Source of the DNA: Lachnospiraceae bacterium
Lineage (GTDB): Bacteria; Bacillota; Clostridia; Lachnospirales; Lachnospiraceae
Assembly (NCBI GenBank): GCA_028692395.1
Contig: JAQUXP010000027.1
Location: 1 to 49,127, forward strand
Reading direction: 5' to 3'
DNA: 49,127 nucleotides
In this document: positions 26,137-35,249 of the stretch, piece after piece
Position numbering within the stretch: position 1 is the first letter of the stretch
How the letters are laid out: each line of letters opens with the position of its first letter
Translations under genes and position numbers: made by a program
The notes under the pieces: model-generated
Database searches by the model: none
What the model saw: only the letters and a program-made list of their open reading frames with translations
What the model was told of the DNA's origin: nothing

Positions 26137-26165
26137 ACAATACTCTATTTCCTTCCGTTCGTCAA
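26137..26165 (-). promoter_or_regulatory. Predicted promoter of the riboswitch-metK transcript
   Basis: Minus strand: TTGACG (26160-26165), 17 bases, TATTGT (26137-26142). Transcription would begin about 25 bases before the riboswitch aptamer. Confidence 0.6.
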
Positions 26166-26172
26166 CCCCTCC

Positions 26173-26201
26173 TTGAACATTTTCGCAAATTGTCATATAC
26201 T
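26173..26201 (+). promoter_or_regulatory. Predicted promoter of the PHP phosphoesterase gene
   Basis: TTGAAC (26173-26178), 17 bases, TATACT (26196-26201), divergent from the metK promoter with only seven bases between the two -35 boxes. Confidence 0.6.
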
Positions 26202-26266
26202 GATGTTGCTGTTCCCTCTGAACAGAAACATACTGGTGTCATCAAACACAACGAAAAGGAGATACT

Positions 26267-26989
26267 ATGAAAGACGTAATGGATACCCACACACATACCA
26301 TCGTCAGCGGTCACGCCTATAACACTATGACAGAAATGATGCAGGCTGCCGCCGAAAAAGGGCTGGAGCTTCTGGCAATCACCGATCATGCCCCGAAGAT
26401 GCCTGGCAGCACACATCCTTTTTACTTCAGTAATTCCAGCATGATTGACCGGGATTATTATACAAAAAAATTTGGTGGAAAAACCCGCTACCTGATTGGC
26501 AGCGAGCTTAATATTCTTCCCGGCGGTAATATAGATCTAAGTGAAGAAACTCTCAAAAAACTGGATATTGTCCTCGCCAGTCTGCACACGCCCTGCTACA
26601 AACCTGCCACCAAAGAAGAACATACCCATGATTATCTGAGGATTCTGGAAAACCCTCTGATTCATATTATTGCTCATCCGGATGATGGACGATATCCAGT
26701 GGATTTTGAAGTTCTGGTTAAAGCAGCCAAAGCCAATCACAAGATCCTGGAACTTAACAATCATTCCCTGGACCCCCTCTGCACCAGAGAAAATGCCCGT
26801 GAACATGATATCTGCATGTTAAAGTTCTGTATGGAATATCAGCAGCCCATCATTATCAACAGCGACGCCCACATAGAAACCGAGATAGGCAATCACGCCC
26901 GTGGCTGGCAGCTAATAGAAGAACTTGGATTCCCGGAAGAACTTGTCCTGAATACCTCTGTTGAAAAATTACTGAATTATCTTTCGTAG
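26267..26989 (+). CDS. PHP-domain phosphoesterase (YcdX-like)
   Basis: A 240-residue metal-dependent hydrolase of the PHP superfamily, YcdX type. Metal ligands are visible in DTHTHTIVSGHAY (N-terminus), ITDHAPKMPGS (about 44-54), SELNILPGG, ASLHTPCY, IAHPDDGRYP and INSDAHIETEIGNH near the C-terminus. Related enzymes hydrolyse phosphate monoesters or nucleotides with a trinuclear metal centre; the natural substrate is unknown. A good ribosome binding site (AAAAGGAG) precedes the ATG. It stands alone between metK and murA, which are transcribed from the other strand. Confidence 0.88.
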   Translation: MKDVMDTHTHTIVSGHAYNTMTEMMQAAAEKGLELLAITDHAPKMPGSTHPFYFSNSSMIDRDYYTKKFGGKTRYLIGSELNILPGGNIDLSEETLKKLDIVLASLHTPCYKPATKEEHTHDYLRILENPLIHIIAHPDDGRYPVDFEVLVKAAKANHKILELNNHSLDPLCTRENAREHDICMLKFCMEYQQPIIINSDAHIETEIGNHARGWQLIEELGFPEELVLNTSVEKLLNYLS

Positions 26990-27082
26990 CTTCCTGACCG
27001 CCAAACACATTTGTATGTATTCCAGTACATCGTAAACGAAATAACTGCCCAGAAAGCGCAGGATAAATTTTCGAGTGTACAT
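26969..27082 (-). CDS. Possible short reading frame or repeat remnant
   Basis: A 37-codon minus-strand frame starting MYTRKFILRFLGSYFVYD and ending KIIQ. It overlaps the 3' end of the PHP gene by 21 bases. The frame continues open upstream of the ATG to about 27150 (…NNQTNYAEYFFD). It has no ribosome binding site, so it may be a fragment of an older coding or repeated sequence. Composition is protein-like (aromatic and basic residues), but no function can be proposed. Confidence 0.22.
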   Translation of the reverse strand: MYTRKFILRFLGSYFVYDVLEYIQMCLAVRKLRKIIQ

Positions 27083-27143
27083 ATCAAAAAAATATTCAGC
27101 GTAATTCGTCTGGTTATTTGCGGTACGCTGTACTAGATACACA

Positions 27144-27228
27144 AAAAATCCTTTTTACGTTATAAGCAGAAAGCATACTGTCTGAGTGAAACAGGTTTAT
27201 GCTTATGCTTTTAGTAAAAAGGATTTTT
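27144..27228. terminator. Long nested hairpin, bidirectional terminator or MITE-like element
   Basis: Perfect 15-bp arms AAAAATCCTTTTTAC (27144-27158) and GTAAAAAGGATTTTT (27214-27228) enclose a second stem (AAGCATA 27171-27177 / TATGCTT 27198-27204, and CTGT / ACAG inside). Its plus-strand right arm and minus-strand left arm both end in T5. It lies between convergent PHP and murA genes, where a two-way terminator is expected. The length (85 bases) and nesting are more elaborate than needed. Confidence 0.65.
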
Positions 27229-27235
27229 CTACACT

Positions 27236-28528
27236 CTATACGATCTGAAGTTTAAACTTCTGGATTTCTTTCTCACTGGTAACTCTTTCGATCTCTGCGC
27301 CAAGTCCCCGAAGCTTTCCATCGAAATCTTCGTATCCACGCAAAATATACACAATATCGTCAACAATAGTGATGCCTTCCGCTGCCAGACCTGCAATCAC
27401 CAGCGCAGCCCCGGCTCTCAAATCCGGTGCACTGACTCTTGCTCCGGTGAAGCCTTCCACACCATCAATAATTGCACTGTTGCCTTCCACCTTAACACAT
27501 GCACCCATACGTGCCAACTCATCTGCATACTTAAATCGATTTTCGAAAATACTCTCTGTAACAATGCTGGTTCCTGAAGCTAATGCCAGTGCCACTGAGA
27601 TCTGTGGCTGCATATCTGTTGGAAATCCAGGATACGGCAATGTCTTTACATGCGTTCTGCCCATACGTTTCTTGGAACAGACACGAACAGCATCATCAAA
27701 TTCTTCCACATCGCATCCGATCTCTTCTAACTTGGCTGTGATTGCCTCCAGATGCTTCGGAATGACATTCTTAATCAGGACATCGCCTCTTGTTGCTGCT
27801 GCCGCAAACATATAAGTACCCGCTTCTATCATATCCGGTACGATGGAATAGGTTGTCCCATGCAGCGTTTCCACGCCACGGATACGAATTACATCGGTAC
27901 CTGCACCCTTGATGTTTGCTCCCATACTGTTAAGGAAGTTGGCAATATCAACTACGTGAGGTTCTCTGGCTGCATTTTCAATAATTGTATTTCCTCTGGC
28001 CATAGATGCCGCCATCATAATATTAATTGTTGCGCCAACAGAAACCATATCCAAAAAGATGTGACTTCCCCGAAGATCATCAGCAGATGCAACAATTGCG
28101 CCATGACGGATATCCACTTTGGCACCCAGGGCACGGAAGCCTTTCAAATGCTGGTCAATCGGACGACTTCCAATATTGCATCCACCTGGAAGCGGTACTT
28201 CTGCTTTTTTATATTTTCCAATCAGCGCACCCAGAAGATAGTAGGAAGCTCTGATCTTTTTGATAAACTCGTAATCTACACTGACAGAACCAATCGTTGC
28301 ACCATTGATACGAACAGTATGACGATCAATACGATCCACACTTGCTCCAATTACTGCAATTGCCTCTAACAAAACATTAATGTCACTTACATCAGGCAGG
28401 TTCTCAATCATAACTGTTTCATCAGTCATAATTGCTGCTGTCAATATGGCAAGTGCTGCATTCTTAGCTCCGCCAATCTCCACCTCGCCAACAAGCGGGT
28501 TACCACCTCTGATGATATATTGCTCCAT
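27236..28528 (-). CDS. murA: UDP-N-acetylglucosamine 1-carboxyvinyltransferase
   Basis: A 430-residue enolpyruvyl transferase that adds enolpyruvate from PEP to UDP-GlcNAc, the first committed step of peptidoglycan synthesis. The catalytic Cys117 lies in LPGGCNIGSRPIDQH, so the enzyme should be fosfomycin-sensitive in principle. The N-terminus (MEQYIIRGGNPLVGEVEIGGAKNAALAIL) and the LPYPGFPTDMQPQ segment are diagnostic. Length is standard (about 420-430). Firmicutes often have two paralogues (murAA and murAB), and which one this is cannot be decided. A GAGGTG ribosome binding site precedes the ATG, and the gene probably has its own promoter at 28617-28645. Confidence 0.95.
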   Translation of the reverse strand: MEQYIIRGGNPLVGEVEIGGAKNAALAILTAAIMTDETVMIENLPDVSDINVLLEAIAVIGASVDRIDRHTVRINGATIGSVSVDYEFIKKIRASYYLLGALIGKYKKAEVPLPGGCNIGSRPIDQHLKGFRALGAKVDIRHGAIVASADDLRGSHIFLDMVSVGATINIMMAASMARGNTIIENAAREPHVVDIANFLNSMGANIKGAGTDVIRIRGVETLHGTTYSIVPDMIEAGTYMFAAAATRGDVLIKNVIPKHLEAITAKLEEIGCDVEEFDDAVRVCSKKRMGRTHVKTLPYPGFPTDMQPQISVALALASGTSIVTESIFENRFKYADELARMGACVKVEGNSAIIDGVEGFTGARVSAPDLRAGAALVIAGLAAEGITIVDDIVYILRGYEDFDGKLRGLGAEIERVTSEKEIQKFKLQIV

Positions 28529-28616
28529 TATTCACCTCGTCAATTCCGACAGCCAGTTACCCGCAGCTGCCAGTTGCTATTTTCCGCCCCGGTTACGTTT
28601 GGGCATCATTTTTTAT

Positions 28617-28645
28617 ATCTTAACCCAAAATAATAATTTTGTAAA
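28617..28645 (-). promoter_or_regulatory. Possible promoter of murA
   Basis: Minus strand: TTTACA (28640-28645), 17 bases, TAAGAT (28617-28622), in the 170-base gap between aroK and murA. Confidence 0.42.
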
Positions 28646-28698
28646 TCAAATTTAAGATTTTCATCATTATTACCAAAATCAATTAAAACTATTTTCTG

Positions 28699-29202
28699 TT
28701 ATATTAAAATATCATTCAGAATTGTCTGTAAAGTCTGTTCAATGTCGAGATTTTCCTCGTCAATAATCAGATCTGCGTACTTTTCATATAAAGGTGTTCT
28801 TTCGTCATATAAATCTCTTAATGTCTGACCAGCTCTCAGCACAACACCCCTGCCCTGCAGATTACCAAGACGCTTTTCCAGTGCTGCATAGGGCAATTTC
28901 AGGTATATAATTCTACCGATTGCTTTCAGATGTCTCATAGCTTCCAGACCATATACCACACTCCCTCCGGTGGCGATGACGGACCGCTCTGCCTGAAGTG
29001 TGGCATTTACACGATTTTCTACCGCAATAAATCCATCGACGCCTTCCTGCTCGATAATCTCGCGGAGCAGCCGCTCTTCCTGCTTTTGTATGATAAGATC
29101 TGAGTCAATGAACTGAAACCCGATCTGCTTGGCCAATATAACTCCTACCGTGCTCTTTCCAACACCTGGCATACCAATAAGTACTATATTCTTCTCATCC
29201 AT
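28699..29202 (-). CDS. aroK: Shikimate kinase
   Basis: A 167-residue P-loop kinase that phosphorylates shikimate in the aromatic amino acid pathway. The Walker A motif is GMPGVGKST (about 9-17), followed by IDSDLIIQ with the shikimate-binding Asp, and ATGGSVVYG, the family's GGG-like region. The lid carries the RTPLYEKYADLII segment typical of AroK. Length is that of the family. It follows fabT by 54 bases, with a dispersed palindrome in the spacer. No other aromatic pathway genes are in the window, so it is isolated from its pathway. Confidence 0.92.
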   Translation of the reverse strand: MDEKNIVLIGMPGVGKSTVGVILAKQIGFQFIDSDLIIQKQEERLLREIIEQEGVDGFIAVENRVNATLQAERSVIATGGSVVYGLEAMRHLKAIGRIIYLKLPYAALEKRLGNLQGRGVVLRAGQTLRDLYDERTPLYEKYADLIIDEENLDIEQTLQTILNDILI

Positions 29203-29223
29203 AATTTATTCCTGTTTTAATTT

Positions 29224-29250
29224 ATAACTGTTCAGTACCTGACCAGTTAC
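29224..29250. repeat. Dispersed 27-nt palindrome, copy C
   Basis: ATAACTGTTCAG and CTGACCAGTTAC around TAC; differs from copy D by one base. Located between fabT and aroK on the same transcript. Confidence 0.8.
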
Positions 29251-29256
29251 CTCGCT

Positions 29257-29709
29257 TTATCTTTTTTTCGTATTTTTTCCATACTGATGGAAAAATGTCG
29301 ACAAGCTCTCCAATGCCTTCGACAGCACCGGTACCTCTGTCTCTGTCAGCTCCTGTAATATCGCATCTGTCATCTGCGCATGGAATTCCTGATGATGACG
29401 GTACGCTCTTCTTCCTTTTTTGGTCAGATGAATGTACACGACTCTTCTGTCACGCTCACTGCGTTCCCGTTCAACATATTCTTTTTTTACAAGACTGTTC
29501 ATGGAAGTGGTCAGCGATCCTACTGTAATATTCAGCTTTGCCGCTATCCCGGACATATTTCCGCCATCCATCCCCACAGCTTCGATGATATGCATATCAT
29601 TGTTTGTGATATCACGAAATTCCTCTGTGATGATAGCTTCCTCTTCCAGCTTCATAATTTCATTAAACAGATGAACTAATACGTCATTGATCATTTCTCG
29701 ATTATCCAT
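29257..29709 (-). CDS. fabT: FabT-like MarR-family repressor of fatty-acid synthesis
   Basis: A 150-residue winged-helix protein. The segments EMINDVLVHLFNEIMKLEE, DMHIIEAVG, LNITVGSLTTSMNSLVKKEYVERERSERDRRVVYIHLTKKGR closely resemble streptococcal FabT as I recall it. FabT represses type II fatty-acid genes and binds better with long-chain acyl-ACP. The start at 29709 is preferred to one 39 bases upstream because GGGGGAC precedes it and the protein then aligns at residue 1. It lies downstream of the accDA gene with its own promoter, rather than ahead of fabH as in streptococci. A near-consensus FabT box overlaps the fabH promoter, which supports the assignment. Confidence 0.82.
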   Translation of the reverse strand: MDNREMINDVLVHLFNEIMKLEEEAIITEEFRDITNNDMHIIEAVGMDGGNMSGIAAKLNITVGSLTTSMNSLVKKEYVERERSERDRRVVYIHLTKKGRRAYRHHQEFHAQMTDAILQELTETEVPVLSKALESLSTFFHQYGKNTKKR

Positions 29710-29771
29710 GGCGTCCCCCGTTTGCTTATTTCTCGTGCCTTGACACACTTATATCCTTTGTTCATTCGCTT

Positions 29772-29800
29772 ATTGTACCACATGTTCGCAAAAAGGTAAA
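29772..29800 (-). promoter_or_regulatory. Predicted promoter of fabT
   Basis: Minus strand: TTTACC (29795-29800), 17 bases, TACAAT (29772-29777). It lets fabT be transcribed separately from the long fab operon upstream. Confidence 0.5.
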
Positions 29801-29814
29801 TAAAACAGAGGTGC

Positions 29815-29862
29815 AAAAAAGCTATCGTCCCCATGACCTTCTTTGGCATGTTACAACAGCTT
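29815..29862 (-). terminator. Probable terminator of the fab-acc operon
   Basis: An imperfect stem (AGCT..GT..CATG pairing with CATG..AC..AGCT, about 29819-29862) is followed on the minus strand by six T. It lies about 50 bases past the accDA stop and before the fabT promoter. Confidence 0.55.
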
Positions 29863-29876
29863 CCTTGTCAACTTTG

Positions 29877-29903
29877 GTAACCGCTCAGATGCCGAACAGT
29901 TAC
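29877..29903. repeat. Dispersed 27-nt palindrome, divergent copy E
   Basis: Same 27-base length and same outer arms as the family (GTAAC at the left, CAGTTAC at the right), about 20 of 27 positions in common with copy D; the inner stem is degenerate. It lies just past the accDA stop codon. Confidence 0.5.
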
Positions 29904-29912
29904 ACAGGTTTT

Positions 29913-31613
29913 TTATAGCTTCCGGAAACGCTGGTAACGTTTTTCCGTAAGCTCCTCACTGGATAAAGCACTATATCTGGAGAAAAATGCTGCAATCTGA
30001 CTTTCCAGTTTTTCTGTAAGCTCCTGCAGGTTTTCTCTATTAAGAGGCCGATCCTCTGCGATAACTTCTTCCACAATTCCAAGCTTTTTCAGATCCTGAG
30101 CAGTCATTTTCATCACACCTGCTGCTTCCTTGGCCCTGGAACTGTCTTTCCACAAGATAGAAGCAAAGCCCTCCGGCGAAAGGATGGAATAGACAGCATG
30201 CTCCAGCATCCAGACCTCATCCGTCAAGGCAAATGCCAGTGCACCGCCGCTTCCGCCTTCTCCGATTACGATAGAAAGCAGAGGGGTTCGAAGTGCAGAC
30301 ATTTCATACAGATTTCTGGCAATTGCCTCTCCCTGTCCCCGCTCTTCCGCTTCCAGTCCGCAAAATGCGCCAGGTGTATCCACGATACACAGAACCGGGC
30401 GTCCAAACTTTTCTGCCTGTTTCATCAGACGCAGAGATTTCCGATATCCATCCGGTGACACCATACCGAAGTTTCTCCGGATACTGTCTTTGGTCCCCTC
30501 ACCCTTTTCCTGTACAAGCACCGTCACTGGCTGCCCATGCAGAGACGCAATTCCACCGATAACTGCAGGATCATCCCGAAAATAACGATCCCCATGCAGT
30601 TCTATAAAGTCCGGAAACAGCAGCCTCAGATAGTCCTTACCCGTTGGCCGGTCCTTTGCACGAGCCAGCTGCACATGATCCCAGGCTTCCATCTCACATG
30701 TCTGGGTTTCCCTATGCAAAAACAGTTCGTCTTCTCTGACAGCCTCATCTTGTCCTGCACCGTCTCCCTGTAAATGCAGCTGCAGGATATGTGCCAACAC
30801 TTCCTTTTGGTCCTCACGTTCCACTATCGCATCCACAAATCCATGCTCCAGCAGAAATTCCGAACGCTGGAATCCTTCCGGAAGCTTTTGTCCGATCGTC
30901 TGCTCGATAACTCTGGGTCCGGCAAATCCAATCAGAGCATTTGGTTCTGCAAGTATCACATCACCCAGCATGCCAAAGCTTGCCGTCACCCCGCCAGTAG
31001 TGGGATTGGTAAGCACCGTCACATACAAAAGTCCTGCATCACTGTGACGTTTCAGTGCAGCGGAGGTTTTTGCCATCTGCATTAAAGACACAATTCCCTC
31101 CTGCATTCTGGCACCCCCGGAACAGGCATACAGGATAACCGGAAGCTTTTCCCTGGTAGCACGCTCCACTGCCCGGGTAATCTTCTCCCCTACAACCTCA
31201 CCCATGCTGGCCATGATAAAACGTCCATCGCAGACGCCAATCACTGCAGGCATTCCCTGGATCAGTGCTTTTCCTGTAATAACCGCCTCATCCAGTCCGG
31301 TTTTTTCACGGAGAAGTGCCACCTTCTGGTCATATCCCTTATAATGCAGCGGATTTCCGGAATCAAGTCCACGATCCCACTCTTCAAAGCTTCCCTCATC
31401 GGCAATCATCTCCAGACGGCGATAGGCATGTACACGAAAGTAATTCCGACACTTCGGACAGATATAGTAATTCTTTTTCACATCCTCCACGAACACGGCT
31501 GCCTTGCAGGCATTGCACTTTTTCATAAGTCCATCCGGGACCTCCGGTCTGGCCTGCATTTCCACGTGTTCCCGTTCTCTGATTGTCTTTTTAAACATCT
31601 GTTTCAGTCTCAT
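29913..31613 (-). CDS. accDA: Acetyl-CoA carboxylase carboxyltransferase, fused beta-alpha subunits (AccD-AccA)
   Basis: A 566-residue fusion. The N-terminal AccD part (about 1-270) starts with a four-Cys zinc module (Cys33, Cys36, Cys52, Cys55) and continues with the carboxyltransferase core ([25 protein letters not shown]). A linker rich in acidic residues (about 275-305) leads to the AccA part (about 310-566), with [41 protein letters not shown] and SGGALAFAL. In most bacteria these are two genes. The start at 31613 has AGGAGG at the right distance; a longer frame adds 11 residues without support. It completes the acetyl-CoA carboxylase set with accB and accC in the same operon. Confidence 0.95.
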   Translation of the reverse strand: MRLKQMFKKTIREREHVEMQARPEVPDGLMKKCNACKAAVFVEDVKKNYYICPKCRNYFRVHAYRRLEMIADEGSFEEWDRGLDSGNPLHYKGYDQKVALLREKTGLDEAVITGKALIQGMPAVIGVCDGRFIMASMGEVVGEKITRAVERATREKLPVILYACSGGARMQEGIVSLMQMAKTSAALKRHSDAGLLYVTVLTNPTTGGVTASFGMLGDVILAEPNALIGFAGPRVIEQTIGQKLPEGFQRSEFLLEHGFVDAIVEREDQKEVLAHILQLHLQGDGAGQDEAVREDELFLHRETQTCEMEAWDHVQLARAKDRPTGKDYLRLLFPDFIELHGDRYFRDDPAVIGGIASLHGQPVTVLVQEKGEGTKDSIRRNFGMVSPDGYRKSLRLMKQAEKFGRPVLCIVDTPGAFCGLEAEERGQGEAIARNLYEMSALRTPLLSIVIGEGGSGGALAFALTDEVWMLEHAVYSILSPEGFASILWKDSSRAKEAAGVMKMTAQDLKKLGIVEEVIAEDRPLNRENLQELTEKLESQIAAFFSRYSALSSEELTEKRYQRFRKL

Positions 31614-31661
31614 ATTTCCTCCTGTCGGCATCCTTCCCTGACCCAACTACCTGGTACAGCT

Positions 31662-33020
31662 TTAAACGCCCTCACCTTTACCGATTTCATGGGTATTCAA
31701 AAATTCTATATTAATGTTTCCTGTGCGATAGTCCTGATCACCCAGAATCTCAAACTGAAAATCCACATTGGTATCAATGCCCTCAATCACTACTTCTCCC
31801 AGTGCACTTCGCATCTTGGCGATCGCCTCCTGTCGGGTATCCGCATGTACAATCAGCTTCGCCAGCATAGAATCATAGTAGGGTGGTACCACATATCCAT
31901 CATAAATGGCGGTATCTACACGGATTCCCTGGCCTCCCGGAAGATGCAGCTGTGTGATCTTCCCCGGTGACGGACGGAAGTTCTTGGTTGGATTCTCTGC
32001 ATTAATACGGCATTCAATCGCATGCCCCTGAATCCGGATATCTTTCTGATTAAAAGACAGCGGAAGTCCGGAAGCAATCTTTAACTGCTCTTTAATCAGA
32101 TCCAGCCCGGTAACCCACTCGGTGACCGGATGCTCTACCTGGATTCGTGTATTCATTTCCATAAAGTAGAAATTTTCATTCTTCTCTAACAGAAACTCAA
32201 TTGTTCCTGCATTTACATAATGTGCCGCTCTGGCAGCTTTTACCGCCGCATCTCCCATCTTCTTACGAAGCTCTTTTGAGATCGCCGCACTTGGCGCTTC
32301 CTCAATCATCTTCTGATGGTTTCTCTGAATCGAACAGTCACGTTCACCAAGGTGAACCACATGCCCCTGACTGTCCGCAAGAATCTGAAACTCAATATGG
32401 CGGGGATTTTCTACAAAATGTTCAATATACATGGTTCCATCGGCAAATGCATGCTCTGCTTCCTTTTGTGCCGTCAAAAATGCACTTTCAAACTCTTCCG
32501 GTGTATATGCAGTACGCATACCTTTTCCGCCTCCACCAAGAGCCGCCTTCACGATAACCGGATATCCGATCTGTCTGGCCTCTCTGGCACCTTCCCCGGC
32601 ATCATATATTGCCTTGTCTGTACCTGGAATAACCGGAACACCTGCTGCCACCATGGTATTTCTTGCGATCTGCTTATGGCCCAGATTGCGAATCACCTCT
32701 GAGGAAGGACCCACAAATGTCACATTACATTTTTCACAGATTTCGGCAAATCTGGCATTTTCAGAAAGGAATCCAAATCCCGGATGGATCGCATCCGCTC
32801 CGGATACCAGTGTCGCACTGATAATCCGCTCCATATTCAGATAGCTTTGCACGGAAGGACCCGGTCCGATGCAGATCGCCTCATCCGCCAGCTGTGTATG
32901 CAGACTTTCCCGATCTGCCTCCGAGTACACGGCTACCGTCTCTATTCCCATCTCTCTGCACGCACGGATAATCCGCACTGCGATTTCTCCTCGATTTGCG
33001 ATTAATAATTTCCGAATCAT
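31662..33020 (-). CDS. accC: Biotin carboxylase subunit of acetyl-CoA carboxylase
   Basis: A 452-residue ATP-grasp enzyme that carboxylates the biotin on AccB. The N-terminus [23 protein letters not shown], the glycine-rich ATP loop [12 protein letters not shown], and [18 protein letters not shown] are diagnostic. Length matches AccC (about 450). The ATG at 33020 follows GGTGGAG; an in-frame ATG six codons upstream is less suited. It lies 36 bases after fabZ and 48 before accDA. Confidence 0.97.
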   Translation of the reverse strand: MIRKLLIANRGEIAVRIIRACREMGIETVAVYSEADRESLHTQLADEAICIGPGPSVQSYLNMERIISATLVSGADAIHPGFGFLSENARFAEICEKCNVTFVGPSSEVIRNLGHKQIARNTMVAAGVPVIPGTDKAIYDAGEGAREARQIGYPVIVKAALGGGGKGMRTAYTPEEFESAFLTAQKEAEHAFADGTMYIEHFVENPRHIEFQILADSQGHVVHLGERDCSIQRNHQKMIEEAPSAAISKELRKKMGDAAVKAARAAHYVNAGTIEFLLEKNENFYFMEMNTRIQVEHPVTEWVTGLDLIKEQLKIASGLPLSFNQKDIRIQGHAIECRINAENPTKNFRPSPGKITQLHLPGGQGIRVDTAIYDGYVVPPYYDSMLAKLIVHADTRQEAIAKMRSALGEVVIEGIDTNVDFQFEILGDQDYRTGNINIEFLNTHEIGKGEGV

Positions 33021-33056
33021 ATCTCCACCTTTGTCCACCTGAAACTTGAGTTTTTG

Positions 33057-33485
33057 TTAACCGATCATAAAAGTAAGCTCTGCTTTCACAGCAATTTTGC
33101 CATCTACTGTAGCGATAGCCTCACCGATGCCAAGCGGCCCCTTCTGCTTTATAATTCTGGTTTCCAGCCTGAGTTTATCCCCCGGCTTTACCTTTGACTT
33201 AAATCTGCACTTATCAATACCGCCAAAATAAGCGATTTTTCCTTTGTTTTCTTCCTGAGAAAGAATTGCCACTGCTCCGGTCTGTGCCAGTGCTTCTACG
33301 ATCAGGACCCCGGGCATAACCGGTTCCTGTGGAAAATGTCCCTGGAAAAAGTCCTCACGGAAGGTCACGCACTTGTAACCCACTGCAAATTCTCCCGGCA
33401 CATAATCCTCTATATAGTCCACCAGCAAAAATGGATGCCGGTGTGGAATAATCTTCTCTATTTCCTTTATACCAAGGTAATTCAT
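33057..33485 (-). CDS. fabZ: 3-hydroxyacyl-ACP dehydratase FabZ
   Basis: A 142-residue hot-dog-fold dehydratase that removes water from 3-hydroxyacyl-ACP in each elongation round. The active-site segment is [17 protein letters not shown] (catalytic His about 18), with the central [22 protein letters not shown] carrying the catalytic Glu. Ribosome binding site AGGAGGAAAAAG precedes the ATG. Spacing to accB is 14 bases. FabM or FabA for unsaturated fatty acids is not seen in this operon. Confidence 0.97.
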   Translation of the reverse strand: MNYLGIKEIEKIIPHRHPFLLVDYIEDYVPGEFAVGYKCVTFREDFFQGHFPQEPVMPGVLIVEALAQTGAVAILSQEENKGKIAYFGGIDKCRFKSKVKPGDKLRLETRIIKQKGPLGIGEAIATVDGKIAVKAELTFMIG

Positions 33486-33499
33486 CTTTTTCCTCCTCT

Positions 33500-33976
33500 T
33501 TATGCGATGCGGAACAAGGGCTGTCCATACTCCACCGGATCACCGCTTTTCACATAAATTTCTGCAATTTTCCCGTCAAAATCACTCTCGATATCATTCA
33601 TCAGTTTCATGGCCTCCACAATTGCCAGAGTCTGTCCTTTTTTGACCATATCTCCGATATTGACAAAAGGCTGTCCATCCTCTGAAGGTGTTGCGTAAAA
33701 GGTTCCTACCAGCGGGGATTTTATGACATTTCCCTGGATATTCTCTTCAACTGACGCCTGAGGTGCCGTATTCATCGCCATACTTTTTGGCTGCTGTTCA
33801 CTGGCACTTGTCTCTGTTTTTGCAGATGCTCCCTTTGCAGATGCTTCTGTCACTATAATTTTCTTTCCATTATCGCATCCCAGCTTGAGCTTTACGCCAT
33901 CTTTCTCATAAGTAAATGAAGTCAGCTTTGAATCCGACACTGCCTGAATCAATGATACAATCTGTTCGATTTCCAT
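33500..33976 (-). CDS. accB: Biotin carboxyl carrier protein of acetyl-CoA carboxylase
   Basis: A 158-residue carrier. The C-terminal biotinyl domain contains VEAMKLMND, with Lys124 as the biotin attachment residue. The N-terminal helical region (1-45) is followed by an Ala/Ser/Thr-rich flexible linker (about 46-85), as usual for AccB. The ATG at 33976 has AGGAGG eight bases before it and is preferred to the longer frame that overlaps fabF. Biotinylation by BirA, encoded elsewhere, is required. Confidence 0.95.
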   Translation of the reverse strand: MEIEQIVSLIQAVSDSKLTSFTYEKDGVKLKLGCDNGKKIIVTEASAKGASAKTETSASEQQPKSMAMNTAPQASVEENIQGNVIKSPLVGTFYATPSEDGQPFVNIGDMVKKGQTLAIVEAMKLMNDIESDFDGKIAEIYVKSGDPVEYGQPLFRIA

Positions 33977-33989
33977 CTGTTCGGCCTCC

Positions 33990-35228
33990 TTAATCCACAT
34001 ATTTCTTTACAAGAATCACCGCATTATGTCCGCCAAATCCAAGAGAATTGCTCATCGCAACATTTACCTCCTGATGGACCGGTTTCCCGATTACATAATC
34101 CAGAGTCAATTCCTCATCCACCTCTGTAGTTCCCACTGTCTGATGAATAAATCCTTCCACAATAGACTTCACACAGACGATAAATTCCACACCGCCTGCT
34201 GCTCCCAGCAGATGTCCGATCATGGATTTGGTAGAATTCACTTTCAGATGCGATGCTGCATCTCCAAAAGCACTGATGATTGCTCTGGTTTCAAACAAAT
34301 CATTGTGGTGGGTGCTGGTTCCATGGGCATTAATGTAATCCACATCCTCCGGTTTTACACCGGCTTCCTTCATGGCGTCTGTCATGGCTCTTGCAGCTCC
34401 GCTTCCATCCTCTATAGGAGAAGTAATATGATAAGCATCTGCAGTTGCTCCATAACCACATACCTCTGCATAAATTTTAGCACCCCGGGCTTTTGCATGC
34501 TCTAATTCCTCCAGAACCACAACGCCTGCTCCTTCACCCATTACAAATCCGCTTCTTTCCTTGTCAAATGGAATTGAAGCACGCAGCGGGTCTGCCGAAG
34601 TTGTAAGTGCTGTCAGACTGGAAAATCCTGCAACTCCAATCGGACATACAGAGCCTTCCGTTCCCCCGGCGATCATAACGTCAGCATCCCCATACTGGAC
34701 TGCACGATATGCATCTCCGATACAGTGGCTTCCTGTGGCACAGGCCGTCACAACGTTGGTACATTTTCCCCGGGCACCAAGAGCGATGGAAACATTTCCT
34801 GCTGCCATATTGGTAATCATCTTAGGCACAAGCAGAGGATCCACACGGGATGGTCCCTTCTCTAAAAGACGCTGTTCTTCTCTCTCCATGGACTGAAGAC
34901 TTCCAATTCCGGAGCCGACAATTACGCCTACCCGGAAAGGATCTTCCTGTTCCATATCCAGTCCTGAATTCTCCCATGCTTCCCTGGAAGCTGCCACCGC
35001 ATACTGTGAGAAAAGCTCCATACGCTTTGCAGCTTTAAAGTCCATATGATCCTTTGCCACAAAATCCTTTACTTCTCCGGCAACCTTTGCCTTATAATTA
35101 GTGGTGTCAAAGCGGGTAATCTCACTGATTCCCACCTTTCCTTCCTTAATTCCATTCCAAAAACTCTCTACATCATTTCCAAGTGGAGTAATCGCTCCAA
35201 GTCCTGTAACTACAACTCTTCTCTTCAT
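33990..35228 (-). CDS. fabF: 3-oxoacyl-ACP synthase II (FabF)
   Basis: A 412-residue condensing enzyme that elongates acyl-ACP with malonyl-ACP. The catalytic triad is Cys163 (VVTACATGSHC), His in NAHGTSTHHND and His in STKSMIGHLLGAAG. The C-terminus SNSLGFGGHNAVILVKKY is typical of FabF. Length is normal. It follows fabG by 21 bases and comes before accB by 13. No fabB is present in the operon. Confidence 0.97.
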   Translation of the reverse strand: MKRRVVVTGLGAITPLGNDVESFWNGIKEGKVGISEITRFDTTNYKAKVAGEVKDFVAKDHMDFKAAKRMELFSQYAVAASREAWENSGLDMEQEDPFRVGVIVGSGIGSLQSMEREEQRLLEKGPSRVDPLLVPKMITNMAAGNVSIALGARGKCTNVVTACATGSHCIGDAYRAVQYGDADVMIAGGTEGSVCPIGVAGFSSLTALTTSADPLRASIPFDKERSGFVMGEGAGVVVLEELEHAKARGAKIYAEVCGYGATADAYHITSPIEDGSGAARAMTDAMKEAGVKPEDVDYINAHGTSTHHNDLFETRAIISAFGDAASHLKVNSTKSMIGHLLGAAGGVEFIVCVKSIVEGFIHQTVGTTEVDEELTLDYVIGKPVHQEVNVAMSNSLGFGGHNAVILVKKYVD

Positions 35229-35249
35229 CTGTCACACGCCCTTTCTTTC

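Noticed and set aside
28545-28590. Partial similarity to the 27-nt palindrome family upstream of murA (CAGTTAC, CAGTTGC)
   Set aside because: The arms are in direct rather than inverted order and the inner stem is missing, so it was not counted as a copy.
29780-29793. A LexA-like sequence (CGAACATGTGGTAC on the minus-strand-equivalent reading) in the fabT promoter spacer
   Set aside because: Only one half-site is good and the GTTCG half is missing. Fatty-acid control by SOS is not expected, so it is probably chance.
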